Assembly (NCBI GenBank): GCA_030589715.1
Contig: JAUUVE010000115.1
Coordinates: forward strand, 1-6,670
Origin: Desulfobacteraceae bacterium
GTDB lineage: Bacteria > Desulfobacterota > DSM-4660 > Desulfatiglandales > Desulfatiglandaceae
Length of the DNA: 6,670 bases
Reading direction: 5' to 3'
Shown here: piece after piece, positions 1-5,801 of the stretch
Layout of the letters: the number at the start of each line of letters is the position of its first letter
How positions within the stretch are numbered: position 1 is the stretch's first letter
Made by a program: the position numbers and the translations under genes
The notes under the pieces: model-generated
Told to the model about the DNA's origin: nothing
The model's input: only the letters and a program-made list of their open reading frames with translations
Databases searched by the model: none

Positions 1-640
1 CCGGGTCTCGATCAAACTGGGTAAAGACCAGATTCCATATCTCCAGATATCGATCGCAATCACATCCCGGGGCACAGCCTGGTTGCCCGCACCCAAGGGA
101 GGGGCCCTGATCAAGATGGATCTCTGAGCAGGGACCGCAGGGACCGGTATCTCCCATGGCCCAGAAGTTGTCTTTTTCGCCCAGTCGGGCGATCTTCTCC
201 TCGGGAATACCCATCTTATCCGTCCATATCTTATAGGCCTCATCATCATCCTTGTAGACGGAAACATATAACCTGTCGCCGGGCAGGTTATAGACATCGG
301 TCAGGAGTTCCCATCCCCATTCTATAGCCTCCTCTTTGAAATAGTCCCCAAAGGAAAAGTTCCCGAGCATTTCAAAAAAGGTATGATGTCTCGGCGTGTA
401 GCCAACATTGTCAAGATCGTTGTGCTTTCCGCCAGCCCTCACACACTTCTGGGATGTGGCTGCCCTGGTATAGCCCCTCTTTTCCTCTCCAAGAAAGAGC
501 CTCTTGAATTGAACCATACCTGCGTTTGTAAAGAGCAAGCTAGGGTCATCCTTTGGAAACAAGGAAGAACTGCCCACAATTTCGTGGCCGTGTGCCTTGA
601 AATAATCAAGGAATTTTTGCCTGACCTCTTTGAAATCCAT
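1..640 (-). CDS. alaS: Alanyl-tRNA synthetase, N-terminal part (cut by window edge)
   Basis: This enzyme charges tRNA-Ala with alanine in the cytoplasm. About 213 codons are visible and the frame stays open to base 1, so the C-terminal two thirds (rest of the catalytic core, tRNA-binding, editing and C-Ala domains) lie outside. The reading is typical of the class II catalytic domain: SSSLFPKDDPSLLFTNAGM at residues 24-42, KCVRAGGKHNDLDNVG near 65-80, HHTFFEMLGNFSFGDYF near 85-101, then MGDTGPCGPCSEIH. Near the window edge is the cysteine-rich insert GCGQPGCAPGCDCDRYLEIWN seen in many bacterial AlaS proteins. I chose ATG at 640 because MDFKEVRQKF aligns with the usual family start. An in-frame ATG at 649 (MIEMDF) is the alternative, and neither has a strong ribosome site. 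It follows recA on the same strand with no terminator visible between them, so co-transcription is likely. The identity is certain; the start is not. Confidence 0.95.
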   Translation of the reverse strand, partial: MDFKEVRQKFLDYFKAHGHEIVGSSSLFPKDDPSLLFTNAGMVQFKRLFLGEEKRGYTRAATSQKCVRAGGKHNDLDNVGYTPRHHTFFEMLGNFSFGDYFKEEAIEWGWELLTDVYNLPGDRLYVSVYKDDDEAYKIWTDKMGIPEEKIARLGEKDNFWAMGDTGPCGPCSEIHLDQGPSLGCGQPGCAPGCDCDRYLEIWNLVFTQFDRDP

Positions 641-727
641 CTCAATCATCCGTGTCTTTACTTCATAGCTTTGTAGAATCCAGGCTCTTGAAACTTCGGG
701 ATGATGGTCTAATCGCTCAACCCTGAT

Positions 728-1759
728 TTACTCTTCGGGCTGCTCCTCCTGACGATTGCTGTCCCCTTCCCTGTCCTCTCTGAGCCCCGTCTTTTCCATG
801 ATCTGAGCAGCAATATTGTCCCTGATATCAATATTTTCAACCAAGAATCGCCTTACGTTCTGTCTCCCCTGACCGATCCTTTCGTCTCGATAGGAATACC
901 ATGCCCCGCTTTTCTCCACTATGCCTAGGGAAACGCCCAAGTCAAGAATATCACCCTCCTTGGAGATCCCTTCCCCGTAGATTATGTCAAACTCAGCGTC
1001 CTTGAAGGGGGGTGCAATCTTATTCTTTACCACCTTTACCCGGGTCCTGTTTCCCACCACCTCGTCCCCTTCTTTAATGGCGCCTATCCGTCTTATATCC
1101 AGCCGCTGGGTCGCATAGAATTTTAGGGCATTCCCGCCTGTGGTGGTCTCGGGGCTCCCGAACATAACCCCTATTTTCATCCTGATCTGGTTAATAAAAA
1201 TCACACAACACTTGGACTTACTGATGACCGCGGTAAGCTTCCTAAGGGCCTGGGACATGAGTCGGGCCTGCAAGCCCATATGCTGGTCACCCATGTCCCC
1301 CTCAATCTCGGCCCTGGGCACAAGTGCGGCCACGGAATCTATGATCAGGACATCGATGGCCCCGCTCCTGACCAAGATTTCTGTAATATCCAAGGCCTGT
1401 TCCCCTGTATCGGGCTGCGAGACCAAAAGGCTGTCCACATCTACGCCCAGATTTCTGGCGTAAGCAACATCCAGGGCATGCTCGGCATCCACAAATGCCA
1501 CCATGCCCCCCTTCACCTGTGCCTCGGCAGCAATATGAAGGGCCAAGGTGGTTTTACCTGAGGCCTCAGGCCCGTATATCTCCACAACCCTTCCGCGCGG
1601 GACACCACCTACTCCGAGGGCCAGGTCCAAGGCAAGTGATCCTGTGGAGATGGCCGGCACATCGACTACCTTTTCGTCCCCCATCTTCATAATCGCTCCC
1701 CGGCCGAATTGTCTTTCTATCTGGGAAATGGCCTGTTCGACCGCTCTTTCTCTATCCAT
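728..1759 (-). CDS. recA: Recombinase RecA
   Basis: RecA coats single-stranded DNA, drives ATP-dependent strand exchange in recombinational repair, and triggers LexA self-cleavage in the SOS response. The 343 residues are full length for the family. Visible motifs are Walker A GPEASGKTT (63-71), FVDAEHALD with the catalytic Glu93, Walker B LIIDS (138-142), the L1 region around EIEGDMGDQHMG, and the L2 DNA-binding loop NQIRMKIGVMFGSPETTTGG (190-209). The tail is acidic (REDREGD...EEQPEE), as in many RecA proteins. There is no intein or frame break. The ATG at 1759 has an AGGAG site 7 nt upstream (1767-1771), and the thpR stop lies only 18 nt upstream, so recA is probably co-transcribed with cinA and thpR. 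I see no separate promoter or SOS box directly before recA; any damage control would act upstream of cinA or from inside the preceding genes. Confidence 0.99.
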   Translation of the reverse strand: MDRERAVEQAISQIERQFGRGAIMKMGDEKVVDVPAISTGSLALDLALGVGGVPRGRVVEIYGPEASGKTTLALHIAAEAQVKGGMVAFVDAEHALDVAYARNLGVDVDSLLVSQPDTGEQALDITEILVRSGAIDVLIIDSVAALVPRAEIEGDMGDQHMGLQARLMSQALRKLTAVISKSKCCVIFINQIRMKIGVMFGSPETTTGGNALKFYATQRLDIRRIGAIKEGDEVVGNRTRVKVVKNKIAPPFKDAEFDIIYGEGISKEGDILDLGVSLGIVEKSGAWYSYRDERIGQGRQNVRRFLVENIDIRDNIAAQIMEKTGLREDREGDSNRQEEQPEE

Positions 1760-1777
1760 AAGGATTCTCCTTTCCCC

Positions 1778-2353
1778 TTAATGCTTTCCCGTAAGGGGCC
1801 ATGCCTTCATTTTGGTATAAACTGCCCCACCCGGGTTCAGATCACTCCTAAACAGAACCATCTCCCCTAGGGGACACAATGGACTGGTCAGGTCCCTATA
1901 CCTGGAAAGAAATTCATCCAGATGTACATCAGTCCTGGAGCCCTTTCGGAACCTCCCAAGGGTCAGATGTGGCCTGAACCGGCGCTTCTCCTGTTTTACG
2001 CCAAAGGGTCGCAGCCCCTTTTGCAAGGCATCCCTAAAATAGGACATCCTCTCAATATCTCCATCTAGACCGATCCAGAGGACCCTGGGGCTATTCTTAC
2101 TGCCAAATACTCCGGTACCCTTTAATGAGACATCGAAGGGTGAATATTGCGTACAGACCTTTTCGGCTGCCTCACTTATGGGGCTGATATGCCCTTCAAG
2201 GACATCCCCCAGGAATACCACCGTGAGATGTATGTTCTCTGTCTTCACACCCCTCACATCAAGAGGAGACTTCCCCAGATCTCCAGAGACTTGTGAAACA
2301 ATGTCTTTGATCTCCGGGGGCAGTTCAAACGCCAGGAAGGAACGGATCTCCAT
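1778..2353 (-). CDS. thpR: RNA 2',3'-cyclic phosphodiesterase (LigT/2H family)
   Basis: This belongs to the 2H phosphoesterase family formerly called 2'-5' RNA ligase. Family members hydrolyse RNA 2',3'-cyclic phosphate ends to 2'-phosphate; the physiological role in bacteria is unclear. Both signature motifs are present: HLTVVFLGD with His42/Thr44, and HLTLGRFRKG with His129/Thr131. The start SFLAFELPPEIK is typical. I chose ATG 2353 (191 residues) because a GGAGG site lies 7 nt upstream at 2361-2365 and because MEIRSFLAF matches the family start. An upstream ATG at 2377 would add eight residues (MTGLGGSS) that do not look like the family. The gene overlaps the last 29 nt of cinA in another frame and its ribosome site lies inside cinA, which suggests translational coupling. 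Its place between cinA and recA hints at co-expression with repair genes. Confidence 0.93.
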   Translation of the reverse strand: MEIRSFLAFELPPEIKDIVSQVSGDLGKSPLDVRGVKTENIHLTVVFLGDVLEGHISPISEAAEKVCTQYSPFDVSLKGTGVFGSKNSPRVLWIGLDGDIERMSYFRDALQKGLRPFGVKQEKRRFRPHLTLGRFRKGSRTDVHLDEFLSRYRDLTSPLCPLGEMVLFRSDLNPGGAVYTKMKAWPLTGKH

Positions 2354-3581
2354 TGAGGAACCTCCTAATCCAGTCAAGCGCCATCATAGTACCGTTCAAT
2401 TTGACCTTGTGCCGGTCGCCCCAAAACCGATATTTCCTTAAAAAAATTTGCTTGTCAGTTGCCAGTCCAATATGGACGGTCCCCACAGGCTTTTCCTCAC
2501 TACCACCTTCAGGTCCGGCAATGCCTGTTACTGCCAGGCCCAAGTCTGTCTTCATACGGTCTCTTACCCCCCGCGCCATTTCTCGCGCCGTTTCGTCACT
2601 CACCGCCCCGTACCTATCAAGTGTCTCCTGCTGGACATGAAGCAGATCTACCTTGGATCGGTTGCTGTATACAACCACCCCACCCTGAAAATACCCTGAG
2701 CTGCCTGGCACACTCGTCAGCCTATGGCCTATCAGGCCTCCTGTACAGGATTCGGCAACTGAGAGGGTCAGGCCTTTCTCGATAAGGAAAAGGCCTACCA
2801 TCTCTTCCATCGTCCGATTGCCCGTGGCAAAGATATAGGCCCCTAAGAGCTGCCTCACCTCCTTTTCGACCCTGTCCAGCTCTTTTTTGACCTTAAGCTC
2901 TTCCGCACCCTTCAGCGTGATGGTGATATGGTTTTCCGGGAAATGGGGGTAAAACCCGAAATCCACATCCCCCCCCTTCCCTTGGTACTCCTTAAAAATC
3001 TCAACAATTTCCGGCTCGCTGAGGCCATACAGCTTCAGGACTCGCTGCCCCGTAACAGGGATGCCCTTGTAAAGGCTTAAGATCTCAGGGACCACGACCT
3101 CATCCATCAGGTAGCGCATCTGATCGGGCACCCCGGGCAGGAAATAGAGGCGGACCTCCCTCTCGACTAGTGAAAAGCCGCATGCCCTACCATCCGGACT
3201 TAGCATCCTAGCCCCTTCAGGGAGCCATGCCATCTTCTCAAGTGAGGGAGTGATCCCAATCTTTCGAGCCTTGGCATACGTCTTGATCTTCTCCAGTAAC
3301 TGTTGGTCTAAACAGAGTGGTCTTTTGAGGGATTTGGAAACAATGGCCGTGGTCATATCGTCCTCGGTTGAACCCAACCCCCCTGTAACAATAACAAAGC
3401 TGGACCTTTCTACGGCCTTTTTCAAGACCTTTGAGACCAACTCGTAATCGTCTCCCACTGAGACAATCCTTGTAACCCGCAGGCCTGCAGCAGTGAGTCT
3501 ACGTGCGGCATAGCATGAATCTAGATCTACGGTCCTTCCAGAGGTAAGTTCGTTGCCTATTGTTATGATCTCTCCGTGCAT
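2325..3581 (-). CDS. cinA: CinA: competence/damage-inducible protein, NMN amidohydrolase
   Basis: A full-length two-domain CinA of 418 residues. The N-terminal domain (about 1-170) is MoaB/MogA-like: EIITIGNEL at the start, VDLDSCYAARRL, and the signature TGGLGSTEDDMT at 66-77. A linker domain follows. The C-terminal PncC domain (about 255-410) shows VAESCTGGLIGHRLTSVPGSS with SCTGG at 278-282, and VTGIAGPEGGSEEKPVGTV from 351, the pattern of nicotinamide-mononucleotide deamidase. Known members deamidate NMN in pyridine-nucleotide salvage, and the N-terminal domain of some is an ADP-ribose pyrophosphatase. In several bacteria cinA is co-transcribed with recA and induced by competence or damage, and here it leads the cinA-thpR-recA cluster. 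ATG 3581 is the only standard start before an in-frame TAA upstream; its ribosome site is modest (AAGGA four nt before it). An odd point is GNEL where GTEL or GDEL is more usual. Confidence 0.96.
   Translation of the reverse strand: MHGEIITIGNELTSGRTVDLDSCYAARRLTAAGLRVTRIVSVGDDYELVSKVLKKAVERSSFVIVTGGLGSTEDDMTTAIVSKSLKRPLCLDQQLLEKIKTYAKARKIGITPSLEKMAWLPEGARMLSPDGRACGFSLVEREVRLYFLPGVPDQMRYLMDEVVVPEILSLYKGIPVTGQRVLKLYGLSEPEIVEIFKEYQGKGGDVDFGFYPHFPENHITITLKGAEELKVKKELDRVEKEVRQLLGAYIFATGNRTMEEMVGLFLIEKGLTLSVAESCTGGLIGHRLTSVPGSSGYFQGGVVVYSNRSKVDLLHVQQETLDRYGAVSDETAREMARGVRDRMKTDLGLAVTGIAGPEGGSEEKPVGTVHIGLATDKQIFLRKYRFWGDRHKVKLNGTMMALDWIRRFLNGDPFLPGV
2361..2365 (-). promoter_or_regulatory. Ribosome binding site of thpR, inside cinA
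   Basis: GGAGG on the minus strand, 7 nt before ATG 2353. It lies inside the end of the cinA coding region. It decides the thpR start in favour of 2353 over 2377, and with the 29-nt gene overlap it suggests that ribosomes finishing cinA help start thpR. Confidence 0.75.
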
Positions 3582-3626
3582 GCCATCCTTGTGCTGCTTA
3601 AGTTATCCCTATACTTCCTTCTAGGC

Positions 3627-3661
3627 GTTCAAAGGTTCAGATTTTCGGTGAACCTTAGAAC
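3627..3661. repeat. Inverted repeat, 13-bp hairpin upstream of cinA
   Basis: GTTCAAAGGTTCA at 3627-3639 pairs with TGAACCTTAGAAC at 3649-3661, with one mismatch and a 9-nt loop. The right arm is the first part of the GAAC octamer array, so the left arm is an inverted copy of two repeat units. It ends 46 nt upstream of the cinA start. It could be an operator, a structured leader or a selfish intergenic repeat; the sequence alone does not decide. Confidence 0.7.
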
Positions 3662-3696
3662 CTCTGAACCCTGAACCTATGAACCCGTGAACAATT
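3650..3696. repeat. Six tandem GAAC octamer repeats
   Basis: The consecutive units are GAACCTTA, GAACCTCT, GAACCCT, GAACCTAT, GAACCCGT and GAACAATT. GAAC is fixed in all six and GAACC in five. The period is 8 nt with a single one-base deletion in unit three; the second half of each unit varies. On the minus (cinA) strand they read as GGTTC repeats about 70-115 nt before the start codon. The direct-repeat spacing GAAC-N4-GAAC differs from the inverted GAAC-N4-GTTC of the Gram-positive LexA box. This may be a multi-site operator or a mobile intergenic repeat of this genome. Confidence 0.75.
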
Positions 3697-3735
3697 ACCC
3701 TTATCTTTAAGGGTTTTGACCCTAAACGTCAATCA

Positions 3736-3822
3736 CTAACCGCACTCCTCCACCACCTCCCAGAGCATCTCGGCAACCGCATGTGTCCCACCCATCTTTT
3801 CACAGTCTCCGCTCGCATCCAT
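3736..3822 (-). CDS. Possible small protein or gene remnant, 28 codons
   Basis: This frame begins MDASGDCEKMGGTHAVAE and ends MLWEVVEECG before TAG. I do not recognise it. It has protein-like codon texture, two cysteines and an acidic amphipathic C-terminal half. A GGAG site lies 8 nt before the ATG, but it sits next to and partly inside the 3' arm of a strong hairpin (3823-3857), so the ribosome site could be masked. The frame stays open upstream across one TGA (3862-3864) to an ATG at 3885, so it could also be the tail of a longer or decayed gene. It points the same way as cinA, 154 nt upstream of it. The short length makes chance a real possibility. Confidence 0.25.
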   Translation of the reverse strand: MDASGDCEKMGGTHAVAEMLWEVVEECG

Positions 3823-3857
3823 CTTGGCCTCTCCCCAGCACAATGGAAGAGGCCAAG
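3823..3857. repeat. Perfect 10-bp inverted repeat with 15-nt loop
   Basis: CTTGGCCTCT at 3823-3832 and AGAGGCCAAG at 3848-3857 are exact reverse complements. In the minus-strand transcript the stem grows to 13 bp (TCC against GGG, with one G-U pair), leaving a 9-nt loop. In the plus-strand transcript that extension meets a C-A mismatch, so the minus RNA fits better. There is no T run on either side, so it does not look like an intrinsic terminator. It touches the ATG of the 28-codon frame and could control it. Confidence 0.7.
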
Positions 3858-3928
3858 AACCTCATTTACAGCTCCGGGCAGGCATGGTATCTAGCAGACA
3901 AATGATAGAGGTCAGCCATGGAAAAAGC

Positions 3929-3944
3929 CCTGTGTACTGACAGG
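3929..3944. promoter_or_regulatory. Short dyad CCTGT-N6-ACAGG, candidate operator
   Basis: CCTGT (3929-3933) and ACAGG (3940-3944) form a symmetrical pair 53 nt upstream of the nitroreductase start. It resembles the proteobacterial LexA box CTGT-N8-ACAG, but the spacer is 6 rather than 8, so it is not a canonical SOS box. It may bind another dimeric regulator or be chance. Confidence 0.25.
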
Positions 3945-3997
3945 CTAACAGCGATTTTGTTGAGCAGTTAAAAAATATTACCGGAAGGGGTGTAGAA

Positions 3998-4567
3998 ATG
4001 ACTGGTTTTTTCGATCTATTGAAAAAGAGAAGATCCATCAGAGATTATGAGGAGAAAGATGTCCCCCTGGACCTTGTCAAGGAGATTATCAGGGAAAGTT
4101 GTCTTGCTCCTAGCTCAGGCAACGGCCAGCCGTGGAGGTTTATCATTATCAACAACAGGGATTGGATAGAGAAGCTTTCAGATGAAAGCAAGAAGAACAT
4201 TTTGTCCTTCATAGAGCAGAACCCTGATGCTCCTCTGAAGCAGTACGAGACTGTTCTTAGAGACAAGCATTTCAATGTGTTCTATAACGCTCCCTGCCTG
4301 GTTTTCATCGGAGGCTCCAAAAAGACCGGATCAATCCAGGTGGATTGCACCCTTGCTGCCTGTTATTTCATGTTCTCGGCCCAGGCAAGGGGGTTGGGTA
4401 CCTGCTGGATCGGCTTGGGCACAAACATCCAGAACCCTGAGATTAGGAAGCAGATAGGGATGCCGGAGGATTACAGAATTGTGGCCCCTATTATTATCGG
4501 ATACCCGAGAACTATTCCCGACACACCGGAAAGGATGGACCCTCATATTCTGAAAACTGTCCGCTGA
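3998..4567 (+). CDS. Nitroreductase-family FMN protein
   Basis: A single-domain nitroreductase-like flavoprotein of 189 residues, close to the family's usual size. Such enzymes bind FMN as dimers in the cytoplasm and reduce nitro compounds, quinones or other substrates with NAD(P)H; the true substrate cannot be read from the sequence. Visible family features are KKRRSIRDY at 9-17 (FMN phosphate contacts), LAPSSGNGQPWRF at 36-48, YNAPCLVFI at 96-104, and GLGTCWIG at 132-139. There is no N-terminal ferredoxin domain and no signal peptide. The start is supported by GGAAGGGG at 3983-3990, 7 nt before the ATG. It is the first gene of a plus-strand cluster, with dinB about 49 nt downstream and no terminator visible between them. 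Its position with dinB suggests a stress or redox role, but that is inference. Confidence 0.9.
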   Translation: MTGFFDLLKKRRSIRDYEEKDVPLDLVKEIIRESCLAPSSGNGQPWRFIIINNRDWIEKLSDESKKNILSFIEQNPDAPLKQYETVLRDKHFNVFYNAPCLVFIGGSKKTGSIQVDCTLAACYFMFSAQARGLGTCWIGLGTNIQNPEIRKQIGMPEDYRIVAPIIIGYPRTIPDTPERMDPHILKTVR

Positions 4568-4616
4568 GCCGGCCTTTGGCTTTGAAGAAGTGCCTGGTTA
4601 TTGAAAAGGATAAATG

Positions 4617-5786
4617 ATGCCCAGATCAATCATCCATCTTGACATGGACGCTTTCTACCCGGCGGTCGAGGTTTTGGATAACCCTGAGCTCAAGGGAAAA
4701 CCCGTCATAGTTGGCGGCAGCAAGGAAAGGGGTGTTGTCTCATCCGCTTCCTATGAGGCTCGCAAGTTTGGTGTCCACTCCGCCCAACCGATGGCAACCG
4801 CCATACGCCTTTGCCCAAACGGAATATTTCTGCCGGCCAGAATGTATAGATACAAGGAAGTTTCAAAGCAGGTATTTGAGATATTTCATTGTTTCACGCC
4901 TTTGGTGGAGCCACTTTCCATAGACGAGGCATTCCTGGACGTTACAGGCGCCAGGCGCCTTCTTGGCGATGCAGTTGAGATTGCGAAAAAGATTAAGCGC
5001 ATGGTTTTTGAAGAGCCCGGGCTCACGGTCTCAGCCGGTGTTGCTCCATCCAAATTTGTGGCGAAGATCGCCTCTGATATGGAAAAACCTGATGGCCTAA
5101 CGGTTGTGCCTCCTGATAAGGTTAGAGAATTTCTGGACCCGCTTCATATCAAGAAGATGTGGGGCGTTGGAAAAGTGACACAGAGAGCCTTAGCCCAACT
5201 AAACATCCATACATTCAAAGACTTAAGCCAAATTAGGGTTGAAGTCTTGGAGCGAAAATTTGGGAAGCACGGTGCCAAGATGTATGCTCTAGCCATGGGG
5301 ATTGATGATAGGGACGTGGAACCGGAACATGAAACGAAATCTATCGGCCATGAGCAGACTTTCATGAAGGATATCATGGAGTTGGATGATGCTAAAAAGG
5401 AACTCCTTGCCTTGGCCAACAAAGTGGCCGGCAGGATGCGTCGTGAAGAGGTTAGCGGAAAAACCGTCTCCCTAAAAGTGAAGTATAATGATTTCAAGCA
5501 AATAACCAGGGCTGCGACACTCCCAAAACCCACTGATGATGGGTTTGAGATATACTCTGTTGCGTGTCGTCTCCTTGAAAAGACAGAGGTGGGCAAAAGG
5601 CCGGTCCGGCTCATTGGTATCTCTTTATCCCAACTCTCTTTTCTTGGGGCAGGGGAACAGCTATCCCTTTTTAACCGAGACCAATCATCTCAAAAAAGGA
5701 AAGAACTGAACATCGCCCTGGATTCGATACTCGAAAAACATGGTGAAAAAAGCGTCCGCCCAGCCACGCTCATTTCCAATAAATAA
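4617..5786 (+). CDS. dinB: DNA polymerase IV (Y family)
   Basis: An error-prone translesion polymerase that extends past damaged bases and is recruited by the sliding clamp. The 389 residues have typical Pol IV order: palm motif HLDMDAFYPAVEV with the first metal-binding Asp9, VSSASYEARKFGV (nucleotide-binding Tyr/Arg), SIDEAFLDVTG with catalytic Asp103 and Glu104, SAGVAPSKFVAKIASD, a helix-hairpin-helix MWGVGKVTQRAL, and the little-finger domain. A clamp-binding motif QLSLF lies at 348-352, about 37 residues before the end. The steric-gate position after Phe is Tyr, as in several Y-family enzymes, followed by an uncommon Pro. AGGA at 4607-4610 lies 6 nt before ATG 4617; an adjacent ATG at 4614 would add one Met but leave only 3 nt. 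Fifteen nt after its stop begins the small TGA-containing gene. No SOS box lies directly upstream. Confidence 0.97.
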   Translation: MPRSIIHLDMDAFYPAVEVLDNPELKGKPVIVGGSKERGVVSSASYEARKFGVHSAQPMATAIRLCPNGIFLPARMYRYKEVSKQVFEIFHCFTPLVEPLSIDEAFLDVTGARRLLGDAVEIAKKIKRMVFEEPGLTVSAGVAPSKFVAKIASDMEKPDGLTVVPPDKVREFLDPLHIKKMWGVGKVTQRALAQLNIHTFKDLSQIRVEVLERKFGKHGAKMYALAMGIDDRDVEPEHETKSIGHEQTFMKDIMELDDAKKELLALANKVAGRMRREEVSGKTVSLKVKYNDFKQITRAATLPKPTDDGFEIYSVACRLLEKTEVGKRPVRLIGISLSQLSFLGAGEQLSLFNRDQSSQKRKELNIALDSILEKHGEKSVRPATLISNK

Positions 5787-5801
5787 AGGGACTTTTGGGA
5801 T

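Larger units (their letters stand above)
3582..3997. other. Divergent control region between cinA and the nitroreductase gene
   Basis: A 416-nt stretch between divergent gene clusters. From left to right it holds a hairpin arm pair at 3627-3661, six GAAC-octamer repeats at 3650-3696, a 7-bp hairpin at 3697-3714 (ACCCTTA, loop TCTT, TAAGGGT, then TTT), a short minus-strand open frame at 3736-3822, a perfect 10-bp inverted repeat at 3823-3857, and a CCTGT/ACAGG dyad at 3929-3944. The promoters of both clusters should lie here. The best plus-strand candidate I see is TTTACA, 17 nt, TATCTA starting near 3865. Its -10 is poor, so I do not annotate it separately. I found no convincing minus-strand promoter for cinA by eye. 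Confidence 0.7.

Noticed and set aside
439..645. Minus-strand 68-codon frame over the start of alaS
   Set aside because: It is the wrong frame; the neighbouring frame on the same strand encodes AlaS motifs throughout.
383..676. Plus-strand 97-codon open frame
   Set aside because: It lies antisense to the alaS reading, which is unmistakable AlaS catalytic domain, and its translation has no recognisable features.
3627..3696. Canonical Gram-positive or alphaproteobacterial LexA box within the GAAC array
   Set aside because: Neither GAAC-N4-GTTC nor GTTC-N7-GTTC spacing is present; the units are direct repeats with 4-nt gaps.
3697..3714. Hairpin followed by TTT as a terminator
   Set aside because: No plus-strand gene ends upstream of it, the U tract is only a few bases, and on the minus strand no T run follows. 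I list it only as part of the intergenic region.
3865..3893. TTTACA, 17-nt spacer, TATCTA as promoter of the nitroreductase cluster
   Set aside because: The -35 is good but the -10 matches only three of six consensus bases; it is too weak to annotate as a promoter.
5144..5614. Minus-strand 156-codon open frame
   Set aside because: It is a shadow of dinB; the opposite strand carries continuous Pol IV sequence.
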